Shown one piece after another: positions 1 to 7,853 of a stretch of 14,709 nucleotides of DNA (within the stretch, counting starts at the first letter, position 1; each line of letters opens with the position of its first letter). Both the position numbers and the translations under genes were made by a program. This DNA comes from Candidatus Mcinerneyibacteriota bacterium (GTDB lineage: Bacteria > AUK180 > JAQVHJ01), in the NCBI GenBank assembly GCA_030630935.1, contig DAOVMD010000023.1, positions 1 through 14,709 of the forward strand. The letters are read 5' to 3'. Under the pieces are notes generated by a model, which was not told the DNA's origin, did no database searches, and saw only the letters and a list, made by a program, of their open reading frames with translations.

Positions 1-380
1 AAGATACAATCGAACTTGCAAGGGACCAGAAATTTATCAGGACAATTCTTGGCCGGATTCGCCATATCCCTGAGTTATTTGCAACTAATGCAAACATTCG
101 TTCTTTCGGGGAACGCATAGCGGTTAACACACAACTTCAAGGTTCGGCAGCTGACCTGATAAAGAAAGCTCTTATAGAAATTTATTTTGAATTCAAGAGA
201 CTTGGTTTGCAAACTAAAATTATTCTTCAGGTTCATGATGAGTTGGTTTTTGATGTTCCCATTTCGGAAGTCGAGGATGTAAAAGGAATCATTCGTGATA
301 AGATGGAGAATGCAATGAAATTAAATGTTCCAATAATAATTGATATTAACGAAGGTAATAACTGGGCAGAAGCCCATTAA
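1..380 (+). CDS. polA: DNA polymerase I, C-terminal end (partial)
   Basis: This is the last 125 codons of family A DNA polymerase I; the gene begins upstream of the window and the first complete codon starts at base 3. The polymerase fills gaps in replication and repair. What is visible is the fingers/palm part of the polymerase domain: a TILGRIRHIPEL segment that matches the family's T-x-x-GR-x-R-x-x-P stretch, then ERIAVNTQLQGSAADLIKKA (family: ER-x-A-x-N-x-x-x-QG-x-AADI-x-K), then the palm motif C QVHDELVFDV, whose HDE (bases 234-242) holds the metal-binding Asp and its Glu neighbour. The end NEGNNWAEAH closely follows the usual C-terminus (NW-x-x-AH). Exonuclease domains cannot be judged. 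The stop is 11 nt before coaE, so the two are probably co-transcribed. Confidence 0.96.
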   Translation, partial: DTIELARDQKFIRTILGRIRHIPELFATNANIRSFGERIAVNTQLQGSAADLIKKALIEIYFEFKRLGLQTKIILQVHDELVFDVPISEVEDVKGIIRDKMENAMKLNVPIIIDINEGNNWAEAH

Positions 381-391
381 AGGAGAGACAA

Positions 392-982
392 ATGATAATC
401 GGTGTAGCCGGAGGAATAGGTTCTGGGAAAACGTCAGTTGCAGAGATTTTTAAAGTTGATAAATTCGGGATTATTCATGCTGATTTAATTGCAGCAGAAA
501 TCCGCCAGGATCCCGAAGTAAAAAACAAATTCGTTGAAGCTTTAGGAGATGATATCCTTTCTGACGGAGATATCTCGAAGGAAAAGTTACTTGAAGCGAT
601 TTTAACTGATACTCTTCGTCCGAAAGTAAATGCAATTATGCATCCGGAGATAAAATTACATATTGAACAGCGGATTAAATTATTAGTCCATGAAGGTTTT
701 CATGATATAGTAATTGATGCTCCGATTTTCAGTCAGCTTGGTTTAAAGCCTTTAGTTGATATTCTGATATATGTAAAGAGTAATCTTGGTAATAGGATCA
801 TGCGCATTAAAAAGCGGAAACATTATATTGAGAGTACTATTTCCAAATTAATTTTCATCCAGGGCGGTGAGGAGTCCTTAGAAGCGGAAGCTGATTATGT
901 GATTGATAATAGTGGTACGGAGAACGAATTACGAGATAAAGTTTTTGAATTAATAAATGTTATTAGAGAAAGACGTATATGA
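392..982 (+). CDS. coaE: Dephospho-CoA kinase
   Basis: Last step of coenzyme A synthesis: ATP-dependent phosphorylation of the 3'-hydroxyl of dephospho-CoA, in the cytoplasm. At 196 aa it has normal family length. Residues 7-14 are the P-loop GGIGSGKT. HADLIAAEI near residues 29-37 corresponds to the acceptor-site 'D-x-x-A' region. VIDAPIFSQLGL (about 109-120) matches the family's 'PLLFE-x-x-L' block. The end FIQGGEESLEAEADYVIDNSG is the familiar 'Q-x-x-x-x-x-x-ADYVI-x-N-x-G' nucleotide-binding end. The ATG has a clear AGGAG (381-385) six bases upstream. The last four bases, ATGA, overlap the start of the next gene, which suggests translational coupling to a membrane protein with no obvious link to CoA. 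Confidence 0.96.
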   Translation: MIIGVAGGIGSGKTSVAEIFKVDKFGIIHADLIAAEIRQDPEVKNKFVEALGDDILSDGDISKEKLLEAILTDTLRPKVNAIMHPEIKLHIEQRIKLLVHEGFHDIVIDAPIFSQLGLKPLVDILIYVKSNLGNRIMRIKKRKHYIESTISKLIFIQGGEESLEAEADYVIDNSGTENELRDKVFELINVIRERRI

Positions 983-2265
983 ACCATAGGTTTTTATGTT
1001 TACTATTGTTACTGTTGATTTTTACCGGTCTTTGTGAGTCAACTGAAATTAAATTATCTTCATTAGGTGATTGTGATATTGTAATTTCTGATGAAACAAA
1101 TCAAATTAATTTATGGTGGTTTTCTAATAATCCTGCAGGACTATACTGGAATTCTTCAAGGGAATATACGTATAACAGGTTTTTGGGCGATTCGCAAAGT
1201 TCAGAGGGTGATGATTCTAAATTCCTTACATATTCCGGGACACTTGGATATTTCTATCCTTTTGGTAATCGCTCCGCATTTACGACCGAGATAGGAATAT
1301 CTAATTCCGAACTTGTAACTGGGAATGAAGAAGAAGATCTTGGTAAAGGTAATCTTGTTTTAGTAGGGTATAATATTATTTTACAGAAGTTCCTTTCAGT
1401 TGGAGTATCGGGTAAATACTCAGTTCAAAATTCCATTGATTTTATTGATTCACTGCAAATAACCTCAACCTGTATTAACTGGAATATTGGTATTGCATTT
1501 CAATTAGGAGATCATTTCCAGTTAGGTTTCAGTGTATTCCCATCATATATTTCATATGAGAACCAGTATCTTGAGGACATTTCGGAATTCAAATTAAATG
1601 GTGAAAACTTCGGAAGCTCACTTAATATAATTGGAAACCAAGGTGAAGATATTCAATTTGGATTGAACCTGTCAACAGAGAGTAATGACATTTCACCTGA
1701 AGCGGAGATTGATTTGGAATCGATATTACCCGAAACCGTACTTTATTCGACGTTGAATAAAAGATCATTCAAATTTCAACTCAGGCATGAAATGTTAGAT
1801 AAATCAATTACTTACGGATTTACTGCATTGCTTGAATCAAAATCAGAGGATCGAAGAAATAAAGCAGATGATTATCTTTATAATCAGGATAAGACATTAG
1901 TTGAATTTGGCTTGGGCCTATTGATTAATCCGAGGGATTTTATATTAATCTGTTCAGAATATTATTCTTTTGAAGAAAGGGAAGAAGATTTAATTTCTGG
2001 GGCATCATTGAAAAACCTTGGTTCTCGTCAGAAGTACGGTATGGAAATCCGAATCTTTAAGAGGTATTATCTCCGCGGTGGTTATGTCTTTTCAGATTCT
2101 GAGCATAGTCAAGATAAAAAATTGACATACGGATTAGGGTATCATGAAGGAACCAAAACAATAGTTGATCTGTTTTATACCATTGAGGAGGCCCATTTTA
2201 TTAATGGAGAAGATAAGCGCATTATAAATTCCAGGTTTGGGTTCTCAAGCAGGATTAATTTTTAG
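979..2265 (+). CDS. Outer-membrane beta-barrel protein, function unknown
   Basis: A 428 aa exported protein. It begins with a typical signal peptide (MNHR followed by a run of Leu/Ile to about residue 17); there is no convincing lipobox, because the residue before Cys19 is Leu. The mature part alternates polar and hydrophobic residues throughout, with aromatic girdles, and ends in ...SRFGFSSRINF. A terminal Phe is the usual BAM-recognition end of outer-membrane barrels. An NNPAGLYW stretch near residues 50-57 resembles the 'NPAGL' motif near the N-terminus of PorV/PorQ/UPF0164- and FadL-like barrels, so a barrel of that broad group is likely; the substrate is unknown. It overlaps coaE by 4 nt and is followed 8 nt later by mnmA, so it is probably co-transcribed with both. 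Family assignment is inference from pattern, not from a search. Confidence 0.75.
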   Translation: MNHRFLCLLLLLLIFTGLCESTEIKLSSLGDCDIVISDETNQINLWWFSNNPAGLYWNSSREYTYNRFLGDSQSSEGDDSKFLTYSGTLGYFYPFGNRSAFTTEIGISNSELVTGNEEEDLGKGNLVLVGYNIILQKFLSVGVSGKYSVQNSIDFIDSLQITSTCINWNIGIAFQLGDHFQLGFSVFPSYISYENQYLEDISEFKLNGENFGSSLNIIGNQGEDIQFGLNLSTESNDISPEAEIDLESILPETVLYSTLNKRSFKFQLRHEMLDKSITYGFTALLESKSEDRRNKADDYLYNQDKTLVEFGLGLLINPRDFILICSEYYSFEEREEDLISGASLKNLGSRQKYGMEIRIFKRYYLRGGYVFSDSEHSQDKKLTYGLGYHEGTKTIVDLFYTIEEAHFINGEDKRIINSRFGFSSRINF

Positions 2266-2273
2266 GTGAAGAG

Positions 2274-3311
2274 ATGAAGATTGCAATAGCAATGAGTGGC
2301 GGGATCGATAGTTCAGTTGCTGCTTATTTATTGAAAAGAGCAGGTTTTGACGTGACCGGCTTCACGCTCGTTTTAATTGATAAAAACAATAACCAACATA
2401 TCGAAGATGCAAAGATCACAGCGGATTTAATAGGGATTGAACATAAGGTTCTTGATTTAAGAACAGAGTTTCAAAAACAGATTTTAAGTTATTTCACAGC
2501 GGAATATTTGAAGGGACGAACCCCGAACCCCTGTATTAAATGTAACAGAACAATTAAATTTGGAATGTTCCTATTTGAGAAATTAAAAGAATATGGTGAG
2601 AAAATTGCAACGGGTCATTATGCAAGGATCGAATTTAATGCAGGCGAAAAAAAATACTATTTAATGAAGGGAAAGGATTCGAAGAAAGATCAATCTTATT
2701 TTCTCTCCACTCTAAATCAGGACCAACTCTCGAGGATTATTTTTCCCATATCAGATTATTTAAAAAGAGATATTATTAAGATTGGGAATGAGCAGAAATT
2801 TCCCGCTGTTCAGACACATGAAAGTAATGAATTATGCTTTATTGAGACAGGGCATTATTCTGATTATATTAAATCGGTATCTAACCTGAAAATGGAGCCT
2901 GGAGAGATTGAATATATTGACGGTACTAAACTTGGGGAACATACAGGAATAATTAATTATACCCTCGGTCAAAGAAAAGGACTCGGGCTCACCTGGAAAG
3001 AACCTTTATACGTGATAAGAATACTGCCGGATGAAAATAAAATTATTGTCGGGGAAAACGAACATCTCTTCTCGACTGATTTTATAGTGAATGAGTTTTT
3101 CTGGGTTGATGAAGGATTTAAAAATAAAACGAAATTTTCAGCTGAAGTTAAGATCAGATATTTAAATCCTCCAACTTCCGCGGAAATTATTAATAATGAA
3201 AACGGTTCAGTCCTAATCAAGTTTCAGAAACCTGTAAGAGCAATTACTCCGGGACAGCATGCTGCAGTCTATTTCAAAGACTCGGTGGTTGGTGGCGGCA
3301 GTATAAATTAA
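2274..3311 (+). CDS. mnmA: tRNA-specific 2-thiouridylase MnmA
   Basis: Catalyses the 2-thiolation of U34 in the wobble position of Lys, Glu and Gln tRNAs, taking sulfur from a persulfide relay and activating the uridine with ATP. The 345 aa length is normal. Residues 8-14 (SGGIDSS) are the PP-loop ATP pyrophosphatase motif. GRTPNPCIKCNRTIKFG contains the catalytic Cys90 (E. coli Cys102 in 'LCN'), and NELCFIE contains the persulfide Cys188 (E. coli Cys199). GHYARIE and KKDQSYFL are further family signatures. The C-terminal part ends with the beta-barrel segment GQHAAVYF..VVGGGSI. Both catalytic cysteines are present, so the enzyme should be active. A GGTGA (2264-2268 region) supplies the ribosome binding site, partly inside the preceding stop codon. 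Confidence 0.97.
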   Translation: MKIAIAMSGGIDSSVAAYLLKRAGFDVTGFTLVLIDKNNNQHIEDAKITADLIGIEHKVLDLRTEFQKQILSYFTAEYLKGRTPNPCIKCNRTIKFGMFLFEKLKEYGEKIATGHYARIEFNAGEKKYYLMKGKDSKKDQSYFLSTLNQDQLSRIIFPISDYLKRDIIKIGNEQKFPAVQTHESNELCFIETGHYSDYIKSVSNLKMEPGEIEYIDGTKLGEHTGIINYTLGQRKGLGLTWKEPLYVIRILPDENKIIVGENEHLFSTDFIVNEFFWVDEGFKNKTKFSAEVKIRYLNPPTSAEIINNENGSVLIKFQKPVRAITPGQHAAVYFKDSVVGGGSIN

Positions 3312-3330
3312 GAATTATTCAGGAGGTTAA

Positions 3331-4686
3331 ATGAAGAAGAATGTGATAATAATCGGTGGGGTTGCTGGTGGAACAAGTGCCGCAGCAAGTGCAAAACGTT
3401 TGAATCCTGAGTTGGATATTAAGATTTTTGAAGCAAAGAAAAATATCTCAGTCGGGTCATGCTCATTCCCATATTATATCGGAGGTTTAATTGATGACCC
3501 GAAAAAGTTGTACTATTTTACTCCTAATACCTTCTTTAATAAAAAAGGAGTTGAAGTATTTACAGAACATTTGGTAACGGAAATAAATTTAAATAAAAGA
3601 TGTGTTTTAGTTAAGAACCTGAAGAATAATAGTTTCTTTGAAGAGAATTTCGATGTTCTTGTAATTGCCACCGGGGCAAAACCTATTCAGCTAAAGGTTC
3701 CGGGTCGGGAACTTAATGGGATTTTCAATCTAAAATTTTTCGATGATGTAATTCAGATTAAAGAATATATGAATAATAATTTAATAAAGAAAGTTGGCAT
3801 CATTGGCGGGGGAAATATTGGTTTGGAATTAGTTGAGAATTTCTCAAGGTTAGGGATTACTCCTGTCGTTATTGAGAAGTTACCCCAGCCCGCTGCAACT
3901 TATGATACTGAGATTATCGATAGTATTTTAAAGGAATTAAATCATAAAGGCATTGAGATTATTACAGATACGACTGCTCAGGAATATCTCGGGTCGGAAG
4001 GTAAGGTTTCTGCTGTGAAGACCGATAATGGAGTATTCGAAGTTGATATGGTAGTTGAAACGATTGGAATTCGACCAAATTCAGAGATTTATAAAGACCT
4101 TGGTTTAAAGATGCTTCCCAATGGAGCATTATTTACCAACTCAAAATCACAGGCGGAAGGTTACTCAAATATTTATGCAGCTGGTGATTGTGCTGGAGTG
4201 AAAAACTTGATTACAGGGAAGATGGATTATTTTCCATTAGGAACAACTGCAAATAAACAAGGTCGAACTGCAGGGAATAATATCGGGGGAGTTCTGGATA
4301 CTTACAAAGGTACCGCAAAAGCTCAAGTCTTTAAATTATTTGATCTGGAGATTGGGAAGACCGGTTTGACCGAAGCTGAATCAAAGTCTTCCGGTTTTGA
4401 GACCATTGCAATTACGCTGGATCTAAAAAATAAAAGCTCAGTCTTTGAGAAGTCAGGAACAATCAGAATTAAACTCATTGGAGATAAAAACACACACCGA
4501 ATCCTGGGTTGTTCCATGATTGGGATTGAAGGCGTTACAAAACGATTAGATCTTTTTACTTCTTTAATTACTTATAAAATTCCCCTTGAAGACGCTAAAT
4601 ACCTTGACCTGAACTATTCCCCGCCATTCTCAACAGTTTGGGATATCTCTGCAATCGCAATCCAGAAACTTATCACAAAAATGTGA
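3331..4686 (+). CDS. CoA-disulfide reductase-type FAD/NAD(P)H oxidoreductase
   Basis: A 451 aa flavoprotein of the single-cysteine pyridine nucleotide-disulfide oxidoreductase group (CoA-disulfide reductase, NADH oxidase, NADH peroxidase). FAD binding: IIGGVAGGTSAAASAKR (7-23) and IYAAGDCAG (281-289). The ATG linker VIATGAKP is at 111-118, and the NAD(P)H Rossmann motif GIIGGGNIGLELVE at 156-169. The single redox cysteine is Cys44 in VGSCSFPYYIGG, at the place of Cys43 in the Staphylococcus aureus enzyme, whose usual context is 'NCGLPYYIGG'. The C-terminal dimerisation domain ends LDLNYSPPFSTVWD, with Tyr429 at the place of a Tyr known to assist catalysis in CoA-disulfide reductases. Substrate choice (CoA disulfide, O2 or peroxide) cannot be read from sequence. 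A very strong AGGAGGT precedes the start. Last gene of the first run. Confidence 0.88.
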   Translation: MKKNVIIIGGVAGGTSAAASAKRLNPELDIKIFEAKKNISVGSCSFPYYIGGLIDDPKKLYYFTPNTFFNKKGVEVFTEHLVTEINLNKRCVLVKNLKNNSFFEENFDVLVIATGAKPIQLKVPGRELNGIFNLKFFDDVIQIKEYMNNNLIKKVGIIGGGNIGLELVENFSRLGITPVVIEKLPQPAATYDTEIIDSILKELNHKGIEIITDTTAQEYLGSEGKVSAVKTDNGVFEVDMVVETIGIRPNSEIYKDLGLKMLPNGALFTNSKSQAEGYSNIYAAGDCAGVKNLITGKMDYFPLGTTANKQGRTAGNNIGGVLDTYKGTAKAQVFKLFDLEIGKTGLTEAESKSSGFETIAITLDLKNKSSVFEKSGTIRIKLIGDKNTHRILGCSMIGIEGVTKRLDLFTSLITYKIPLEDAKYLDLNYSPPFSTVWDISAIAIQKLITKM

Positions 4687-4696
4687 ATAAAAGACA

Positions 4697-4722
4697 GAGA
4701 GCAGAGAATAGAGAGCAGAAAA
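4697..4722 (+). repeat. AG-rich 26-bp repeat, copy 1
   Basis: Ten bases after the oxidoreductase stop lies a 26-bp AG-rich stretch that matches 12735-12760 at 22 of 26 positions, in the same orientation. Both copies end in AGCAGAAAA. It is low-complexity, so part of the match could be compositional. Confidence 0.5.
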
Positions 4723-4756
4723 CAGTCGTTTTATAGGAAATAAAAAAACGATTGAT

Positions 4757-4790
4757 TGTCATTGCGAGTCCGAAGGACGTGGCAATCTCA
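4757..4790 (+). repeat. TGTCATTGCGAG palindromic repeat, copy 1
   Basis: A 34-bp element with arms TGTCATTGCGAG and GTGGCAATCTCA around a 10-bp middle. It folds as ATTGC/GCAAT (4761-4765 with 4782-4786) enclosing GTCC/GGAC (4768-4771 with 4775-4778) with a GAA loop. A second copy lies inverted at 13141-13178 with 12/12 and 11/12 identical arms and an unrelated middle. Elements with this arm sequence are dispersed in many bacterial genomes, from memory; the mechanism that spreads them here is unknown. It lies 70 nt after the stop of the oxidoreductase gene. Confidence 0.75.
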
Positions 4791-4797
4791 TTTTTTT
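4761..4797 (+). terminator. Possible terminator after the first gene run
   Basis: The palindromic repeat stem (5 bp plus 4 bp with an internal loop) is followed after CTCA by seven consecutive T's (4791-4797). This has the layout of a Rho-independent terminator, but four bases separate stem and T tract and the stem is interrupted, so it is only a candidate. It would end transcription of the polA-to-oxidoreductase run. Confidence 0.35.
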
Positions 4798-4881
4798 AAA
4801 AGACAAAAGAAAATAAAAAAAAGAAAATATTTTTACAGAGACTTTTACGAGACTTGTAAGGGACTTATTTATATTGTTATA

Positions 4882-4933
4882 TTTGTTTAAAGCGAACAAT
4901 GGGGGTTCACCACCATCAGTAGCTCTAAACAAA
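4882..4933. repeat. Two-storey inverted repeat (palindromic element), copy 1
   Basis: An outer 12-bp inverted repeat, TTTGTTTAAAGC (4882-4893) against GCTCTAAACAAA (4922-4933), pairs at 11 of 12 positions. It encloses an internal loop of GAACA and CAGTA and then an inner 18-nt palindrome at 4899-4916 (ATGGGGGT, TC, ACCACCAT; one mismatch). The inner palindrome and the following CAG recur at 14635-14655. It lies 80 nt upstream of the -35 box of the ATPase operon. It could be a transcribed RNA hairpin, a protein-binding site or a miniature mobile element; the sequence does not decide. Confidence 0.65.
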
Positions 4934-4957
4934 AGCATTGAAATATATAATGCTAAT

Positions 4958-4985
4958 CATTCTTCATTCTTCATTCTTCATTTTT
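4958..4985. repeat. Heptamer tandem repeat CATTCTT
   Basis: Three perfect CATTCTT units in a row (4958-4978) and a fourth imperfect one (CATTTTT, 4979-4985). The period of seven and the lack of a reading frame around it mark it as a simple intergenic repeat, open to slippage. Confidence 0.8.
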
Positions 4986-5012
4986 ACTTTTTAATTATTT
5001 TTCTTTTATTTC

Positions 5013-5041
5013 TTGACTTATATAATAAAAAATGATATAAT
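5013..5041 (+). promoter_or_regulatory. Sigma70-type promoter of the ATPase operon
   Basis: TTGACT (5013-5018) and TATAAT (5036-5041) are separated by exactly 17 bases. Eleven of twelve hexamer positions match the housekeeping consensus. Transcription would start near 5048, giving a leader of about 20 nt before the ATG at 5067, too short for a riboswitch. Surroundings are AT-rich, so chance matches occur, but spacing and placement are right. Confidence 0.75.
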
Positions 5042-5066
5042 TTAAAATTAAAAAAGAGAAGAAAAC

Positions 5067-5378
5067 ATGGAAGATAAAATACAACTGATTAGAGAAAAAG
5101 AGGCTTCTGCCCTTGAAAAAATCGAAGTGGCCAAGGCTCAATTAGAGAAAGATCTTGTTGCGGAGGTTAGGAAGTTAGATAACATCCTAAAGGCGCTCAA
5201 GGGAGAATTTATTGATAAAGAAAAATCAAAATGCAATGATACGGAAAAAGAAGCATTAAAGAAAGCAGAGTCAAATAAATTAGAGACTGACAAGAAAATT
5301 ACAGAGTTATTAAAGACCACATCTACTCTGAAAGATAAGTTAATTGTTAAAATAACTGATAACCTATTAACAGATTGA
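5067..5378 (+). CDS. ahaH: A/V-type ATPase subunit H (G), peripheral stalk
   Basis: A 103 aa, highly charged, almost entirely coiled-coil protein, rich in Lys, Glu, Leu and Ala, without a signal or membrane segment. Its start, IREKEASALEKIEVAKAQLEK, has the E-x-x-A-x-x-x-I-x-x-A-x-x-x-x-x-x spacing typical of the H/G stalk subunit of archaeal and Thermus-type rotary ATPases. That subunit pairs with subunit E to form the peripheral stalk linking the catalytic head to subunit I. Position confirms it: first gene directly before subunit I, as in archaeal HIKECFABD and Thermus GILECFABD operons. Low-complexity coiled coils are hard to assign by sequence alone, so context carries much of the call. 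Ribosome binding site (AGAGAAG) is weak; the gene is the first after the predicted promoter. Confidence 0.78.
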   Translation: MEDKIQLIREKEASALEKIEVAKAQLEKDLVAEVRKLDNILKALKGEFIDKEKSKCNDTEKEALKKAESNKLETDKKITELLKTTSTLKDKLIVKITDNLLTD

Positions 5379-5384
5379 GATTCT

Positions 5385-7373
5385 ATGTCCATTGAGAAAT
5401 TAAAGAAAGTTGTTGCAATAGGTCATAATTCCCTGAAAAAGCGATTTTTAGCAAAATTACATAAAGAAGATATTCTCCAGGTCGAGAATATAATTGAAAC
5501 TTACCAGGATTCTGATTTACTTCAAGCTCAATCAGTTCATGATTCAGGATTAGAAGAGATTATAAAGAACATTAAATTCCTCATAGACCTCTTTGAACCT
5601 TATAAAGAGCAGGAAGGTTTTTTATCCGGGATGTTCAGCTCAAAGATTGAACTTAATGACTCCGAGTTTAATAAACTCATCAGAGAGTTTGATGTTAAGG
5701 AGCTTTATTTTAAATACCAAAAAATTCATAATGAGATAAATACACTTTATATTCGCAAGAATAATTTATTAGTCAAGGAAGAACAATTAAAGCAATGGGT
5801 CGACTTAGATATTCCTCTTGAAGAGCTTGGGAAAACTGAAAGTACAGTTTCAACCCTGGGTTATTTAAAGTCAGATGATTTTTATGATTTTGCAGAAGAT
5901 CTTAATGAGCTGAAGTATATTGAGATTGAACGAATTTCATCCAGGTCAAATGATATTTTTGTTTTTATAATTTATCACAAGAATATTTCACCCCAGGTTT
6001 CTCAGATTTTTAATACTTATGATTTAAAGTTGGTTTCATTTCCTAACGAGACGAGTTTGGTCAGGCAAAGGTTAATTGCTATTACTGAAATGATTGAAAC
6101 AATTGACAAGGATATCAATGTTCTTGAAGAGCACATTAAGGAAGGGGTTTCAAATCTTTCACAGATATATGTTACGTACGATTTCTTCCAGGTAGAACAA
6201 GAGCGTTTGAAAGGTGAAGAGAACCTTGGTTTAACCGAAAAGACTTTTACATTAATTGGTTGGCTGCCGGAGAAGCATATAAAAGCATTCAATTCTATTA
6301 TTTCTGAACCTGAATTTAAATTGCTTGATATTGAAACATCTGATCCAAGCGAAGAAGATACACCACCAATTTTATTTAAAAATTCTAAAATCGTGAAACC
6401 GTTCCAATTCATTACCGACCTTTATGGACGTCCAAGTTATTTCGAGATTGATCCCTCTTTTTTCTTCTTACCTTTCTTTACTTTATTTTTCGGGATCTGC
6501 TTAACAGATGGTGGTTATGGTCTTGTGATGTTATTGGTTTTAGGGTCATTATTTATTATTCCAAGTGTCCGGAAAAAGATGAAGAATATCCCGGCATTGT
6601 TAATGATTTTATTTCTCTCCAGTATCCCAACTATTATTATGGGGGTCTTAACAGGTGGTTTCTTTGGAATTACAATACCTGTTCACTTAAAAAAATATAT
6701 ACTTCTTGATCCGCTTGACCCCGAAAAGGGAATGACTTTTATGAAGTTTGCAATTTTTGTCGGATTAATACATATTATGATTGGATTCATAACAGGTTTT
6801 GTGAAGCAGTGGCGGCTTGGAAATAAACAAGAAGCACTTCATAAAAATATTCCATGGTTATTAATAATTCCGTCATCAGTACTTTTAGTTTATAAATTTT
6901 TAGGTGCATCAGTTCCCACAACCATCCCGTTAATAGTTTTTGGGGTTGGAGTTTTATGGATAATTTTATTTGATTCATATGAAACCAAGAACCCGATAGT
7001 TCGGGTTTTTATGGGAGCTTATAATGCATTCTTCGGCATGACCGGATTATTCGGGGATGCGCTGTCGTACTTAAGACTTTTTGCGATAGGTCTTTCAACA
7101 GGAGTACTCGCATTAGTTATCAATATTCTGGCTGTAACTATTAAAGATATGATACCCATACCTGTGGTGGGAGTAGTTTTGATGATTATCTTTTTGATAA
7201 TTGGGCACATCTTAAATTTAGCAATAAATGCATTAGGCGGTTTTGTTCATACATTACGACTTCAATTTGTGGAGTTCTTCCAAAAGTTCTATGAAGGCTC
7301 CGGTCAGGAGTTTATAACATTTGGACCAAAATTCAAATATATAGATATTAACAATTCAAAAGAGAATAATTAG
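5385..7373 (+). CDS. atpI: A/V-type ATPase subunit I (a), ion-channel stator
   Basis: Membrane stator subunit of the rotary ATPase; it forms the two half-channels for the ion beside the K ring. 662 aa, normal length. Residues 1 to about 350 are the soluble arm that joins the peripheral stalks. The rest holds about eight membrane segments beginning at FFFLPFFTLFFGICLTDGGYGL (359-380). The essential channel arginine is Arg564 in GDALSYLRLFAIGLSTG, and VHTLRLQFVEFFQKFYEGSG (621-640) contains the second conserved arginine, Arg625, and Glu630. The C-terminus is short and soluble. It starts six bases after the H stop with only a GAG as ribosome binding site, so its translation probably depends on that of the previous gene. 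Confidence 0.96.
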   Translation: MSIEKLKKVVAIGHNSLKKRFLAKLHKEDILQVENIIETYQDSDLLQAQSVHDSGLEEIIKNIKFLIDLFEPYKEQEGFLSGMFSSKIELNDSEFNKLIREFDVKELYFKYQKIHNEINTLYIRKNNLLVKEEQLKQWVDLDIPLEELGKTESTVSTLGYLKSDDFYDFAEDLNELKYIEIERISSRSNDIFVFIIYHKNISPQVSQIFNTYDLKLVSFPNETSLVRQRLIAITEMIETIDKDINVLEEHIKEGVSNLSQIYVTYDFFQVEQERLKGEENLGLTEKTFTLIGWLPEKHIKAFNSIISEPEFKLLDIETSDPSEEDTPPILFKNSKIVKPFQFITDLYGRPSYFEIDPSFFFLPFFTLFFGICLTDGGYGLVMLLVLGSLFIIPSVRKKMKNIPALLMILFLSSIPTIIMGVLTGGFFGITIPVHLKKYILLDPLDPEKGMTFMKFAIFVGLIHIMIGFITGFVKQWRLGNKQEALHKNIPWLLIIPSSVLLVYKFLGASVPTTIPLIVFGVGVLWIILFDSYETKNPIVRVFMGAYNAFFGMTGLFGDALSYLRLFAIGLSTGVLALVINILAVTIKDMIPIPVVGVVLMIIFLIIGHILNLAINALGGFVHTLRLQFVEFFQKFYEGSGQEFITFGPKFKYIDINNSKENN

Positions 7374-7380
7374 GAGGTAG

Positions 7381-7842
<462 letters not shown>

Positions 7843-7853
7843 GGAAAGCAGCT

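Noticed and set aside
4723-4754. Terminator from the CAGTCGTTTT / AAAACGATTG inverted repeat
   Set aside because: Arms are of unequal length with unpaired T/A runs and a wobble pair; no T tract follows on the plus strand.
5042-5066. Riboswitch or long leader before the ATPase operon
   Set aside because: The predicted leader is only about 20 nt; the structured element at 4882-4933 lies upstream of the promoter and would not be in the mRNA.
4687-5066. tRNA gene in the intergenic gap
   Set aside because: No acceptor, D- or T-arm consensus (GGTTCRANYC) with matching cloverleaf could be found in this or the other gaps.
6017-6412. 131-codon minus-strand open frame
   Set aside because: Antisense to the soluble arm of subunit I, which reads as a normal continuous protein there.
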